From NCBI GenBank assembly GCA_013115125.1, contig JABANN010000421.1, forward strand, positions 1-30,333: 30,333 bases of DNA, read 5' to 3'. The translations under genes and the position numbers were made by a program. How positions within the stretch are numbered: the first letter of the stretch is position 1; the number at the start of each line of letters is the position of its first letter. The notes under the pieces are model-generated. The model saw nothing but the letters and a program-made list of their open reading frames with translations. It was not told where the DNA came from and ran no database searches. The DNA is from Perkinsus olseni (Eukaryota; Perkinsozoa; Perkinsida). Positions 10,014 through 19,311 of this stretch are shown here, piece after piece.

Positions 10014-11644
10014 ATGACCATATTGAGCGTGGAGGAAGAGGAGGGCGTTAGGGGGAGCGGACAGATGACCGTGGAAGAGATAGCGAAAATCTGCCAAGCT
10101 CGGGAACTATTCAAGAGCCCTCATCTCAATACCAAGCTGCTGTTGCACGGCCGAGGGTTCACGGGAATGTGTGACCTCAGTCAGTACTACAACGTCAAGT
10201 TCCTAAGTCTTGACTTCAACATGATAAGCGAGATTAAAGGGCTCGAATATCTATCTCAGCTCACGTCGCTTCACCTACAGGGCAATCAGCTAACGGCTAT
10301 ATCGGGACTTGGTCACAATGTTAACCTGAGGATACTCAACCTTAGTGACAACCATATCAAAGATATTGGCGATGGGTTGAAGCATCTTCGGAATCTGTCA
10401 AACCTGAATTTGTCCAAAAATGAGCTCACTGACCTCCGCAAGGTCGGTGATGATCTGTCGAACTGCCCACTGACCAGCTTGGATCTTGGAAGCAACAGAT
10501 TTGGCGAATTTGAGTGTATCGAAGAGTTCACAGAGCAATTGAAGGGCCTGAGGTGCCTGTACCTGCACAGGAATCCGGGTATAAGAGGGGTTAAAAATTT
10601 ACGGAAGAAGCTCATTGGCATGCTGCCTGAACTGAACTACTTGGACGACAGGTGAACGCTGAATCGTATGCCGTGAAGGGAGGTTTCCGTCAGGCCTGTG
10701 TCCGTCTATGAGCGTCAAGGAGGAAGCCTCGATCGACGGCAGTTCATTAAAGACAGCGAGATGAGAGATGCTGAGTGGGAAGAACGACAAAAGCAAATTA
10801 CAAAGTAGTTATCGGCGCAGTGGAGCCGTTCGCTATGGCGGAATGCACCGTAGGCGCCGTGAAATGGCGTTGCAACGGATCGCAAGGGAGGAGCTGGCGA
10901 GAGGCCTCAACCAGCCGTCAGACGGGTCAGGGCGGACAACAGGTGAAGGCTTGGCACCGAGCGAGCGCGATGATCGAGGTATGACGGTGGCCGCCTCTGG
11001 TAAGGCTTGGGATACTTTCAACACAGGCTCAGGTGCCGTAGTTGGCGAATCGCGGGGCCGAACCATTCATGTGCCATCTACTGGACGACAGGCAAGAGAG
11101 GTACCAAGGTGCGGACCCTCTACTGACTTCTTGCCTTAGTCTTCGAGGTATGTCAACGATTATAACGCGTGTATGAAGTAGTGAGAGAATTCACCACAGC
11201 AAAAATCAGTCACTTGGATTTATCAAAGCATTTCATGCCTTCAATCCCCTATTCATTATTCATTTACTGATTTTTTGGTTTTCAATTTCTTCCAGCTCGG
11301 GACTCGTCACAATGCTGAGTCGACGGCCGTGTATATTCCACAGTTTGTGAATCCGCTCATTAGATCATAACCCAATTCCTGCTAATTCGAGTTGGGACTG
11401 CAAGGTACCATGGAATGATGAACAACTGTGGCAATCAGCCGAGGTCAATCGAGAGGCTCTCATGCGGGACGCGAATTTGCAGCGGGGCTCTAGAGCCTCG
11501 ATTTTGGTGAGCGGACTGGACGTTCAAGGTGGTGTCTTATCCCTCCACCTCCTTCAGGCGAATCCTTTTGTTCATGAACCACCCTCTCCGACCTCTCGAA
11601 CCACTACAGCGCCTCAGGCCAGCGAGCTCGGCGATATGGACTGA
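10014..11644 (+). CDS. DNAAF1/ODA7-like leucine-rich-repeat dynein assembly factor
   Basis: A cytoplasmic factor that pre-assembles axonemal dynein arms; it implies motile flagella. Six exons: 10014-10651, 10694-10774, 10821-11100, 11296-11346, 11405-11506 and 11558-11644. All joins are in phase and give 412 residues. After a short N-terminus (MTVEEIAKICQAREL) come LNTKLLLHGRGF and about six LRRs: NVKFLSLDFNMISEIKGLEY, LTSLHLQGNQLTAISGL, LRILNLSDNHIKDIGDGL, LSNLNLSKNELTDLRKV, LTSLDLGSNRFGEFECI and LRCLYLHRNPGI. The LRR cap MLPELNYLDDRPV is the hallmark of the DNAAF1 (LRRC50) group. The C-terminal part is basic then low-complexity (NPFVHEPPSPTSRTTTAPQ). The exon 2/3 boundary is ambiguous (see findings). 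Family identity is strong; the last three exons rest on splice phase only. Confidence 0.82.
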
Positions 11645-11741
11645 GCATGTGCTGGAGTTAATCACTGTGTCGGAAATTCAGTTTTGCGTCATTATCGAAG
11701 TGATCTGATTGTTTCGCCCGATAAGTTTTTTCAAGTCAGCC

Positions 11742-13183
11742 ATGGCCGCCAAGACGCCCTCGGCAGTGCAGCCACGGAGGGGTGTCGTTGCTTGGTGGAC
11801 GGTGGTCTATGCCGTTGTTGCCTGCTCACTTGGTTTGGTTAACAAAGGCCTGGCGGAGTGGTACCATTTCCGGGCCTTCAATCTCCTAAGTGTGGTGACA
11901 CGTATCGTGGCGCTTCCTTTGATATGGGCTATGGCCGATGGAAGAGTTAGCCTGTTGAAGGAGGTACTAAAGGTTGTGGTACATGGGCGATAACTTTGTT
12001 GGCCCCGTGGCCCGGACTATTGCGTCTTAGTGAGGGTGATGCCGCCCGCCAAGAAGGATTCCTAGCGCACTGAGGGTAGCTTCAAATTAGAGCGACAGTT
12101 TAGATCGATATCCCTGATAGTATTTTCACCTCGAAGCTGAGGGACCGGTCTTTGATTGCGACTTTCGAGCGTAACATACCAATGCATACCCATTTCTCAC
12201 CTACATCCGTCAATTCTAACCTTTCCACCATCAGCAGTAAACAACGGGCTCTGGATCCACTATCACTCTAAAGCATGAAACACGTCTTCTCGCCCCGTGT
12301 TGAACGTCAATGTCAACGTCGTGTTTACCTCAGATCAAATCTGCACTACAACATCCATCCTGGCTTCTACTCGCCCCTACAATTTTCCGCTCTCTAGAGA
12401 CAGTGGTGTCATTCATGGCGGTGCAATGGACCAACGTTCCCATGTACCTAGTCTTGCGCCGAGCGAACACCCTCTTCGCCTTGGTGGGCGAGGCTATCAT
12501 ATTACGCAAGTCGATTCCTCTGGCCTCGTTGGAAGGCGTTTTGGTTATCTTGCTCGGCACGGCTCTGGCCGGTTACGGTGATCTTACTTATGATTTTTTC
12601 GGCTATGTCGCTGCCCTCTCCCAGAATTGCTTTACTACTGCTTCTAACGTTTGTATGTACCGACTAACTCACGAGGCCTCAGCTCCTTGCAAAGTTGAAG
12701 TAGCGTTGTTCATTCAGACCCTCTTTTCTATCCCACTATTGCTTGGCCTGGTCCTGTGGACTGGCGAGCTTTCTGCACCACCATCGGCCGCCTTGAACGG
12801 CCCCTCCTGGATGCTACTGTTTATTCTCTTTGTTCATGTACTGTTAGTAGGACTGCATCAGATCTCCAATACGATGTCTATTGTCCACGGTGGCCCGGTG
12901 AGCACCAGCGTTGCCGGGAACTGCAAAGATGTGGTCCAGACTGTCACAGGTGGGAGCTGCAGCACTTGCTCGAGCGCATCATATTTTCATATGTTCAGGT
13001 GGCATGTTATTCGACGATTACGTTTACGACCATTGCAACGTCGCAGGCATCTGTCTCAGCTTTGCCGGCTGTGCTCTTTATATAAGGTCGAAGCTCACCG
13101 CCGCGGGAGGAGTTGAACAGCCGCGAGTTGATCTCAGCGGAAGAAGTGCTATTGCGTCCGATAAAGGCACTAAACTCGCCTGA
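11742..13183 (+). CDS. Nucleotide-sugar / triose-phosphate transporter family protein (SLC35D-like)
   Basis: A multi-pass Golgi/ER-type carrier that exchanges nucleotide sugars. Three exons: 11742-11963, 12334-12949 and 12999-13183, in phase, 340 residues. The ATG at 11742 has a good context (GCCATGG). Key stretches are VVYAVVACSLGLVNKGLAEW (first membrane segment), VQWTNVPMYLVLRRANTLFA (the family's VPMYTVLRR region), GDLTYDFFGYVAALSQNCFT followed by TASNVCMYR, and SNTMSIVHGGPVSTSVAGNC ahead of KDVVQTV. The last exon gives GGMLFDDYVYDHCNVAGICL and SFAGCALYIRSKL. The layout resembles SLC35D/GDP-mannose-type carriers, but the substrate cannot be assigned. Intron 1 is unusually long for this block (370 nt); intron 2 is 49 nt. 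Confidence 0.85.
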
Positions 13184-13324
13184 TACTCTTCGTGTATATT
13201 ACGAATTCAGTTTTAACCATATGTTGTTTTGTTCGAAATCGATCAATATGGCGCGCGCTTTTTTCATTGCCGACGCGTCGTGACCGTGCCGCATTATTAT
13301 CATCAGTTGGCAACAATTTTTGGT

Positions 13325-14374
13325 ATGACCGACAAGTTCGATAACGATACTAGAGCTCGTTGTGGAAGCTCCGATATGTATGGTGAGGTTGGCGAGGTTA
13401 CCAGAGGCGTGGCCCTTGATATGGACATTCTCACTGCCCCGGGGTTGCTACCCTCCACTACTGGTAAACATCAGCCTACTTCTCTCCCTTTAGCGGAGGC
13501 TCATCAGACTAGATGTACTGGACCCGCCCCTGAGGCTCCTGAGGATCCAATGTATGTTTATCCCGCTACTACTATTAATGTTACGTCTAGTGATTCATGT
13601 GAAGTCGCGAACGACCTGATCGAGTTCTTCGAGCAAAAGTTGGACTTATGCGATTTCGAGTTCGACAAAGGCCATTTCCACCTCGCGTCGGACGTGTACG
13701 ATAAGAATGGCGATAAAACTACCGTTATGGTTTACTTTTTCCGTGTTGGCCAAGATCACGTGAGAATTTGCTTCCGCTGTCAGGGCGGTAGCAGAAAACT
13801 CTTCAATGAAGTGTATCGTCGAGCCACTGAGCACTTATCAAGTGAAGGCGAGCTTGGCAAGCCAACAGAGATTCCAGAAGCTCCTGAGAGTGACGACGTC
13901 ACTGAGGAAGCGTTGTCTCCTGTCGTAGAAATGCTGGATGAGCCCTCGCCCAGAATAAGAGCTGAGGGTGCTGGTGCCCTCGCCAGTGGGTGTGGCTGCG
14001 TGGCTTCAAGGGCCGTTCTGTTGCATAGAGACGGGATGCTCAGCTCTCTGGTCAAAGACCCTTGCGTGGCCGTTGTTATTGGCGTATGTCAGATATTGAT
14101 GAATGCTGAGCTGTCAGACGATTTTACTGTGACCATGTTGTCGAAGCAGGAAGTAGTCCCAGCTGTGATGGAAGCTATCGCGGGATGCACGGAGGTTCCT
14201 GGGAAGGACAACACTCGTGCTCGCGTCTTGACATCAGCGTTAAAGTATCTTGTTTCCAACTCGCCCGAACTAGCTCGACAGTGCGACGTCAATGTGTTGG
14301 GTGATGTTCTCAACGTGGTCGGTCGTGACAAGATCTGCTCGACGAATCTTGACGAAGTTTTCAAGTACTGCTAG
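13325..14374 (+). CDS. Unrecognised 349-residue protein, possible HEAT/armadillo-like C-terminus
   Basis: One uninterrupted frame from the ATG at 13325. The frame is open upstream to 13229 but has no earlier ATG. The N-terminal 90 or so residues are low in hydrophobics and probably disordered. A compact middle part at about residues 80-165 contains CEVANDLIEFFEQKLDLCDF, GHFHLASDVYDKNGDKTTVM and VRICFRCQGGSRKLFNEVYR, suggesting a small alpha/beta domain. After an acidic linker (PEAPESDDVTEEAL) the C-terminal half is helical with runs such as IRAEGAGALASGC and CVAVVIGVCQILMNAELSDD, compatible with weak HEAT or armadillo repeats. No signal peptide or membrane segment. No family named. It lies between the transporter and the TTC39-like gene on the same strand. 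Confidence 0.75.
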   Translation: MTDKFDNDTRARCGSSDMYGEVGEVTRGVALDMDILTAPGLLPSTTGKHQPTSLPLAEAHQTRCTGPAPEAPEDPMYVYPATTINVTSSDSCEVANDLIEFFEQKLDLCDFEFDKGHFHLASDVYDKNGDKTTVMVYFFRVGQDHVRICFRCQGGSRKLFNEVYRRATEHLSSEGELGKPTEIPEAPESDDVTEEALSPVVEMLDEPSPRIRAEGAGALASGCGCVASRAVLLHRDGMLSSLVKDPCVAVVIGVCQILMNAELSDDFTVTMLSKQEVVPAVMEAIAGCTEVPGKDNTRARVLTSALKYLVSNSPELARQCDVNVLGDVLNVVGRDKICSTNLDEVFKYC

Positions 14375-14865
14375 GCGAGACCGTGCGACAAGCATTGGTC
14401 TTTGATGACGATCAGCAGCAGTACTATTCTACTCCCGGTCATTGTGAACCATAGCGGAGTATACTGTAGCAACTGTTATTAGCTCATCTCATTTTCACTA
14501 TTCTTCTTGCCCCTCGAGATCATTGAGCTAGTGTGATGATCTTAAGATGGATTGCTGACTGCTCGTCCGTTTTAATCTTGTGACTAGCAGAAGGCCTGCT
14601 GCGGCAGCCTGCACTGCGGCGAGAGGGGCTCGCGTAATTCTTCAGTTCACGCGCTCCAAAAATAGTCTTTTGTTGAGTTAATATCGGAGTGGATGTGGTA
14701 GGAAGAGGGCTGGGAAATTTTCGGAGCGCGTTGCCATCGCTGTGCCCCTGTCAGTGGAGGGGGCTGCTCAGAGTGCCGGATACCCCAGAGGGATATTGGC
14801 TAGCGCTTTGTCGAGTGCTTTGGAGGGTTTCATTTGAGTGATGCAGATCTCTTGGTCGTTTGTTT
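14375..14865. promoter_or_regulatory. Intergenic region with a 15-bp inverted repeat
   Basis: 490 nt between two plus-strand genes. It contains arms at 14649-14663 and 14717-14731 (core CGCGCTCC / GGAGCGCG) with one mismatch and a 53-nt loop, ending about 135 nt before the next start codon. It could be regulatory or a chance structure. No gene seen. Confidence 0.45.
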
Positions 14866-16728
14866 ATGATGGATCAACCGCCACCAACAGCGGAAGGACT
14901 CGAGAAGCGCAGGTCGCAGGCCAGCGAAGACGTTAGCGCTGCGAAGTTGTGGGCGGCTGAGCTCGATAAGCTTCGTCGAGGGACGGCCTGTGTTTTCCTA
15001 AATAAGTTCGAAGAGGCTGAGAAGATCTTCCGCAGTGGTATCTTCGCCAACTCGGAGTATGACATGTTGCCAGTCCCCGCGCGTGGTCATGACCTCCGTC
15101 CGGCATACGCCTTTCAATGGGCCTTGGCCAGCCTACTGGACGGCCTTGCCTCCTTTGCGAACGACCAGCTTGATGACTGTCTGAGTAGAGTCTGGCTTAC
15201 CGAGAAGCTGGCCGCAGAGAGTCCGGACCAGTGGGTTGGTCAGAGGTTTCTCAGAGGCATGTGTTATATGTTCGGCGGCATTGTACAGATTTTGCAGCAG
15301 TCCTTCGTAAAAGCTGGAGTCAATTTGACGCGGAGTTGGACGTGGATAAAGTCTATGGAGAAAGAGGTGCTCGAGTACGAGGGTTACGAGGCCGACGTTG
15401 TGAAGTCTTTGGGTAGCTTTGTGATCGGTACTCTCAACTTGGTGGTATCTATGTTACCCGGCTCTATTGTGACGGTAGCCGAGCTCGTAGGTTTCGATGG
15501 TACTAACAGGGCAGCTTCGATTGGTCTCCTGGAGAAGTGTTACGAGGGAGGGGGTCTGCTAGCGCCTTACGCCGCGCTGGTCATCTCCGCTTACCACCTG
15601 CAGATGAGGTCCTTCATGGGCGAGTCGCCGACGAATGAAGAGCTTGAGGAAGTGCGGGCAATTTTGGACGACGGGCTCCAGAATTTTCCGAACAGCTGCG
15701 TGTATCTTATTGAGCTTGCGGAGTATCATGCTGTTCGAAGGAATCCTGAGGGAGCCCTCAGGACGATGGATCTGGCGGGGCGGTCGTGTGACCGGCCGGC
15801 GCTTGCCCTTGTGGTTAACATGAAGAAGGCGGTTTATCATATGTTATGTGTGGAGTGGGAAGAGGCCATTGACTGTGTTCGAAGAGCCAGTCTTTGTCAC
15901 GAGCAAGTTGGCAGAAGAACTTACGTGCCATTTTTCGGGTTGTTGGAGGCCATACTGCGGAAGCTGACAGGACAGGACTATCAGAGTTGCGTGGATCGGG
16001 TAGAGAAGTACCGCGCTATGAAGAAGTCCAACTGGCGGGCGTCGGACCTCCTGGCATTCAAAAAAATTGAGGAGTACTCCAAACGACCAGATAGAGTTAA
16101 CCCTTCCATTGACGTCGTTGAACTGATGATGCTGCAGTTCTACTGCTTGAACAAGGCCTCTCTCGCCGTTGTCAGAGGGTCACTTAGGAAGCTGCTAGTT
16201 GATGCGGAAGCAACGAGCGTTCAGGATGAGGCTCGACGTCAAGTGTTGTTGGCTGAACTTCATAGACTGGCTGGAGAGACGGACCAGGCGATAGCGTTGT
16301 CGGAGTGGGTCATCGACAGGGAAGATGAACTGATGCCGCCCCAGCCAGTACCCGAGTCCGCCGATCCTATAGTTCTTCGGCCCTATTGGAGCGGCACATG
16401 TCTCGTGGCCTTGCTTGTAAAGGGGCAGGCGTTAGCGGACAAGGGAGAGTGGGAGTCAGCGAAGGCTACGGCAGAGCAGATGAACGCAACAGCTTGGCGA
16501 CTGCAGCAGGTCGACCCGACCCCGAAGGCTCGCAACACTTTTCTTGCTATGATGAGCAATACGATTCAGAGCTACGCTGGGGCTAAGCCCAGTGGCGGGT
16601 ACTTCGATATGACTCTGAAGTTCAAGAGGCATGCGTTGAGCAAACGCCTGGAGTATCGCGCGAAGAACGAGTTGTGCGATTCTGAGGAGAAGCTCGACAG
16701 CGGTTTTTTCAGCGCTGACGAGGACTGA
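14866..16728 (+). CDS. TTC39/IML2-family tetratricopeptide protein
   Basis: A 620-residue single-exon protein starting at the ATG at 14866. A TTG two codons upstream in the open frame is not a likely start. It matches the TTC39/Iml2 family (yeast Iml2p, animal TTC39A-C), soluble helical-repeat proteins linked to lipid droplets and organelle clearance. Diagnostic parts are AYAFQWALASLLDGLASFAN near residue 85, MFGGIVQILQQSFVKAGVNL, LGSFVIGTLNLVVSMLPGSI followed by VTVAELVGFDG (the family's glycine-rich core), LLAPYAALVISAYHL, and TPR-like helices such as RRQVLLAELHRLAGETDQAI. The C-terminus is acidic (CDSEEKLDSGFFSADED). Length is normal for the family. The exact role in protists is unknown. 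Confidence 0.85.
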   Translation: MMDQPPPTAEGLEKRRSQASEDVSAAKLWAAELDKLRRGTACVFLNKFEEAEKIFRSGIFANSEYDMLPVPARGHDLRPAYAFQWALASLLDGLASFANDQLDDCLSRVWLTEKLAAESPDQWVGQRFLRGMCYMFGGIVQILQQSFVKAGVNLTRSWTWIKSMEKEVLEYEGYEADVVKSLGSFVIGTLNLVVSMLPGSIVTVAELVGFDGTNRAASIGLLEKCYEGGGLLAPYAALVISAYHLQMRSFMGESPTNEELEEVRAILDDGLQNFPNSCVYLIELAEYHAVRRNPEGALRTMDLAGRSCDRPALALVVNMKKAVYHMLCVEWEEAIDCVRRASLCHEQVGRRTYVPFFGLLEAILRKLTGQDYQSCVDRVEKYRAMKKSNWRASDLLAFKKIEEYSKRPDRVNPSIDVVELMMLQFYCLNKASLAVVRGSLRKLLVDAEATSVQDEARRQVLLAELHRLAGETDQAIALSEWVIDREDELMPPQPVPESADPIVLRPYWSGTCLVALLVKGQALADKGEWESAKATAEQMNATAWRLQQVDPTPKARNTFLAMMSNTIQSYAGAKPSGGYFDMTLKFKRHALSKRLEYRAKNELCDSEEKLDSGFFSADED

Positions 16729-17385
16729 TGCCATTGTCATTTTTATTAGCCTTTTCCTATCGGTATTTGCGTGTATCATTTCGTACTGTCGAGGGGTTGT
16801 GTTGCAGTTATCGTCGTCAATCCGCCCTGTAGTCCGGTCGTACTGAAAGTTGGTCTGATCAGTGGGTTGTTGAAGGAATCTGCAACGCCACAAGTGAAGC
16901 TAGAATGCATCATCACGGTCTCGGCCTGGGCGGGCGCTCAGGACTATCTCGATGAGCTGCCTCTTGGGTCGCTGAACAGAGGCGATCGAACCTTGACTCG
17001 TAGCTAGGCTGTCATGTCAACTTAGTGGAACATGTAGCGAGTTCGGGCTGCTGTTGAGAGAGTTCCGCCGTGCCCGATAGACGGTGTAACTGATTCAGTC
17101 TCGAGAGATGTCAGATAAATAGTCGGGAGGTGTTCGGCAGTGAGTAAGGGGTTGACGTCGCTGTTGCCGATGCTGCTTCAGGAAATGCTATGGATCTCTT
17201 CATACTCTCCCTTCATCTATGCTCCTGTATATTCGCTTTCTGATGTTCGTTAGTGCAGGCTCGGGTTGTGAATGTTACTTGTCCTCATCCGGCGTAGGTT
17301 TGTCGAGGTCGTTCGACCGTCCCTTCTATACCGGGTATAGTATACCCATATCTTTGCCAGTTGTGTTTCACTGCCTCGGTTACAC
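16729..17385. other. Intergenic region between TTC39-like and photolyase genes
   Basis: 657 nt. A 78-codon frame (16771-17007) lacks an ATG start and resembles no family; it is probably 3' untranslated sequence. An odd-centred palindrome, GGGTATA-G-TATACCC, lies at 17333-17347, about 40 nt before the photolyase start codon, where it could act as a promoter element. That is inference from position only. Confidence 0.5.
17333..17347. repeat. Odd-centred palindrome before the photolyase gene
   Basis: Seven-bp perfect arms (GGGTATA / TATACCC) around a G. Its position, 39-53 nt upstream of the ATG, and its AT-rich core make it a candidate promoter or operator-like element. Confidence 0.7.
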
Positions 17386-18909
17386 ATGGCAACTATGCAA
17401 GTGCATTCAGGTCGAATCCGCTGTCTCCATGCCCCTTCCGATGCTACGGACATACCCACTGGGCCGGTCGTATACTGGATGAGCCGAGAGATCAGGTCGA
17501 GGGATAACTGGGCCTTGCTTCATGCTCAGAATCTAGCGCTCCAGGGGAAGCAACCTCTTGTTGTTGTTTACAACCTCGCCGTCGGCTACCTCGGCGGCGC
17601 CCTCCGTCAGCACGTCTTCAAGGTTGGTGGCTTGAGAGTGGTCGCCAAGAATTTGCACGACAAGGGTATCCCCTTCCGTGTCGACTACTCTGAGGATTTC
17701 CCCAAGGCTCTCGGCAAGATTTCCTCTAAGCTGGGAAGCAGCCATGTGGTCACTGACTTCACACCCCTCAGGCTGAACAGGAAGTGGGAGGAGGCCTTCG
17801 TGAAGGAGGCCAAGAGACTGCGTATTAAGTTCGAGCAAGTTGACGCGCACAACGTCGTCCCTTGCTGGGCCGCCTCTGACAAGCTCGAGTATGCGGCCCG
17901 CACGATCAGGCCGCGACTCTGGCGGAACTGGGACACCTATTGCACTGACTTCCCCGAACTGCAGAATCATTCATATGATTATGATGGCGTCGATTTCGAG
18001 GTCACCACGGATGCTTCTTTTGAGAAGCTGCTGTCGGATGAGAAGCTCTTGGCCGGCCTCGATCGGAGTGTGGAGCCTGTCACGTGGCTGATGCCCGGGG
18101 AGGATGCTGCTCTTGACCATCTGAGCAAATTCATCAATAATATGAAGGGTTATAGCGATTCTCGTAATGACCCGACTAAGAACGCTATCTCCGACTTGAG
18201 CCCTTATTTCCACTATGGTATGATCAGCCCGCAGAGAGCTATCATGCAGGTAGCCAATGCCAAGACAATCCCGAAGCCGGACAGAGACGCCTTCGTCGAG
18301 GAGGCCTTTGTGCGGCGGGAACTCGCCGATAATTTTTGCCATTACAACAAGAACTACGATAATTTCGAGGGTTTTCATAATTGGGCTCGCAAGACTTTGG
18401 AAGACCACGAGAATGACAAACGGAAGTATATCTACAGTCTGAGCAAGCTTGAGAAGGCCCTCACCCACGACGAGTTGTGGAACGCCTGTCAAAACCAAAT
18501 GGTAAAATCTGGGAAAATGCACGGCTACTTGCGTATGTATTGGGGAAAGAAGATTCTCGAGTGGACGGAGAACCCTCGGCAAGCATTGGAGTTTGCTATC
18601 TACTTGAACGACAAGTACGAGCTGGACGGGCGAGATCCTAACGGTTATGTTGGCTGCGCTTGGAGCATTGGGGGCGTCCATGACCAGGGCTGGGCTGAGC
18701 GGCCCATATTCGGGAAGATCAGGTACATGACGTATGATGGGTGTAAGAGGAAGTTCGACATTCAGAAGTATATCAAGAAATGGGGTGCTATTGGTAAAGA
18801 GAAGGACGACGATTCCCATGGCATCAAGGCGTTTTTCAAGCCGAAGAAACGACCAACCGAGAAGAAAGGAGGAGACTCTTCCAGTACTCCGAAGAGAGTC
18901 AAAAACTAA
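17386..18909 (+). CDS. Class II CPD photolyase
   Basis: A light-driven FAD flavoprotein that splits cyclobutane pyrimidine dimers in DNA; nuclear action is inferred. 507 residues in one exon from the ATG at 17386. The N-terminal alpha/beta domain starts with the class II mark GPVVYWMSREIRSRDNWALL, then VTDFTPLRLNRKWEEAF. The helical FAD/DNA-binding domain has NAISDLSPYFHYGMISPQRA, FVRRELADNFCHYNKNYDNF, KMHGYLRMYWGKKILEW and the signature NGYVGCAWSIGGVHDQGWAE then RPIFGKIRYMTYDGCKRKFD. The substrate and cofactor regions look intact. The tail after about residue 466 is not part of the core fold. It carries SHGIKAFFKPKKR (477-489), close to a PCNA-interacting peptide followed by a basic patch, and ends PKRVKN, so nuclear targeting and sliding-clamp docking are plausible. 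Confidence 0.95.
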   Translation: MATMQVHSGRIRCLHAPSDATDIPTGPVVYWMSREIRSRDNWALLHAQNLALQGKQPLVVVYNLAVGYLGGALRQHVFKVGGLRVVAKNLHDKGIPFRVDYSEDFPKALGKISSKLGSSHVVTDFTPLRLNRKWEEAFVKEAKRLRIKFEQVDAHNVVPCWAASDKLEYAARTIRPRLWRNWDTYCTDFPELQNHSYDYDGVDFEVTTDASFEKLLSDEKLLAGLDRSVEPVTWLMPGEDAALDHLSKFINNMKGYSDSRNDPTKNAISDLSPYFHYGMISPQRAIMQVANAKTIPKPDRDAFVEEAFVRRELADNFCHYNKNYDNFEGFHNWARKTLEDHENDKRKYIYSLSKLEKALTHDELWNACQNQMVKSGKMHGYLRMYWGKKILEWTENPRQALEFAIYLNDKYELDGRDPNGYVGCAWSIGGVHDQGWAERPIFGKIRYMTYDGCKRKFDIQKYIKKWGAIGKEKDDDSHGIKAFFKPKKRPTEKKGGDSSSTPKRVKN

Positions 18910-19311
18910 GGCGAGCTCGAGGATCCCTGCAAGGTGGTCGAGTGGATCAATTAGTTTGGACGAACATGACCGAAGAATCCATTTAGATTTCTGTCTTGTG
19001 CGGTATGAATCATTATTATTTTTCAAGAGTGATGCTGATGCATTTGCGTTGTCCTAGCCGGCGGCGAAGACAGACCTAGCAATCAGTTCAGTAGCCAAGG
19101 CAGTTAGTGAAGGCTCGAATCTCAAAAATCTGCCGCGATTCATCGGACTTGTTCGGTTGAGGCTCGCCTGATCTACTTGTACCACATTCGTGTCTGCAGT
19201 GCGCCAGCGCATCGTCTTCATCACCACCACCTTCAAGGAAGTCAAAGTTGGCGTTTGAGACGAGGGTGAAGTATCAGCTACAACGTCGCCCTGTTAGACT
19301 GAAATTCTCTG
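18910..19311. other. Intergenic region after the photolyase gene
   Basis: About 400 nt. Only short frames on both strands; no gene, repeat or RNA recognised. Confidence 0.5.

Noticed and set aside
13229-13324. Upstream extension of the 349-residue orphan
   Set aside because: The frame is open but contains no ATG; the first codon is TTG. Treated as 5' untranslated sequence.
16771-17007. 78-codon plus-strand frame with a faintly armadillo-like run (GLISGLLKESATPQVKLECI)
   Set aside because: No ATG start, no splice partner and directly downstream of a stop codon. Most likely 3' untranslated sequence.
17971-19026. 351-codon open frame on the minus strand
   Set aside because: It lies wholly opposite the photolyase gene and its 3' flank. 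Its hydrophobic, leucine-rich product is the antisense of conserved photolyase sequence.
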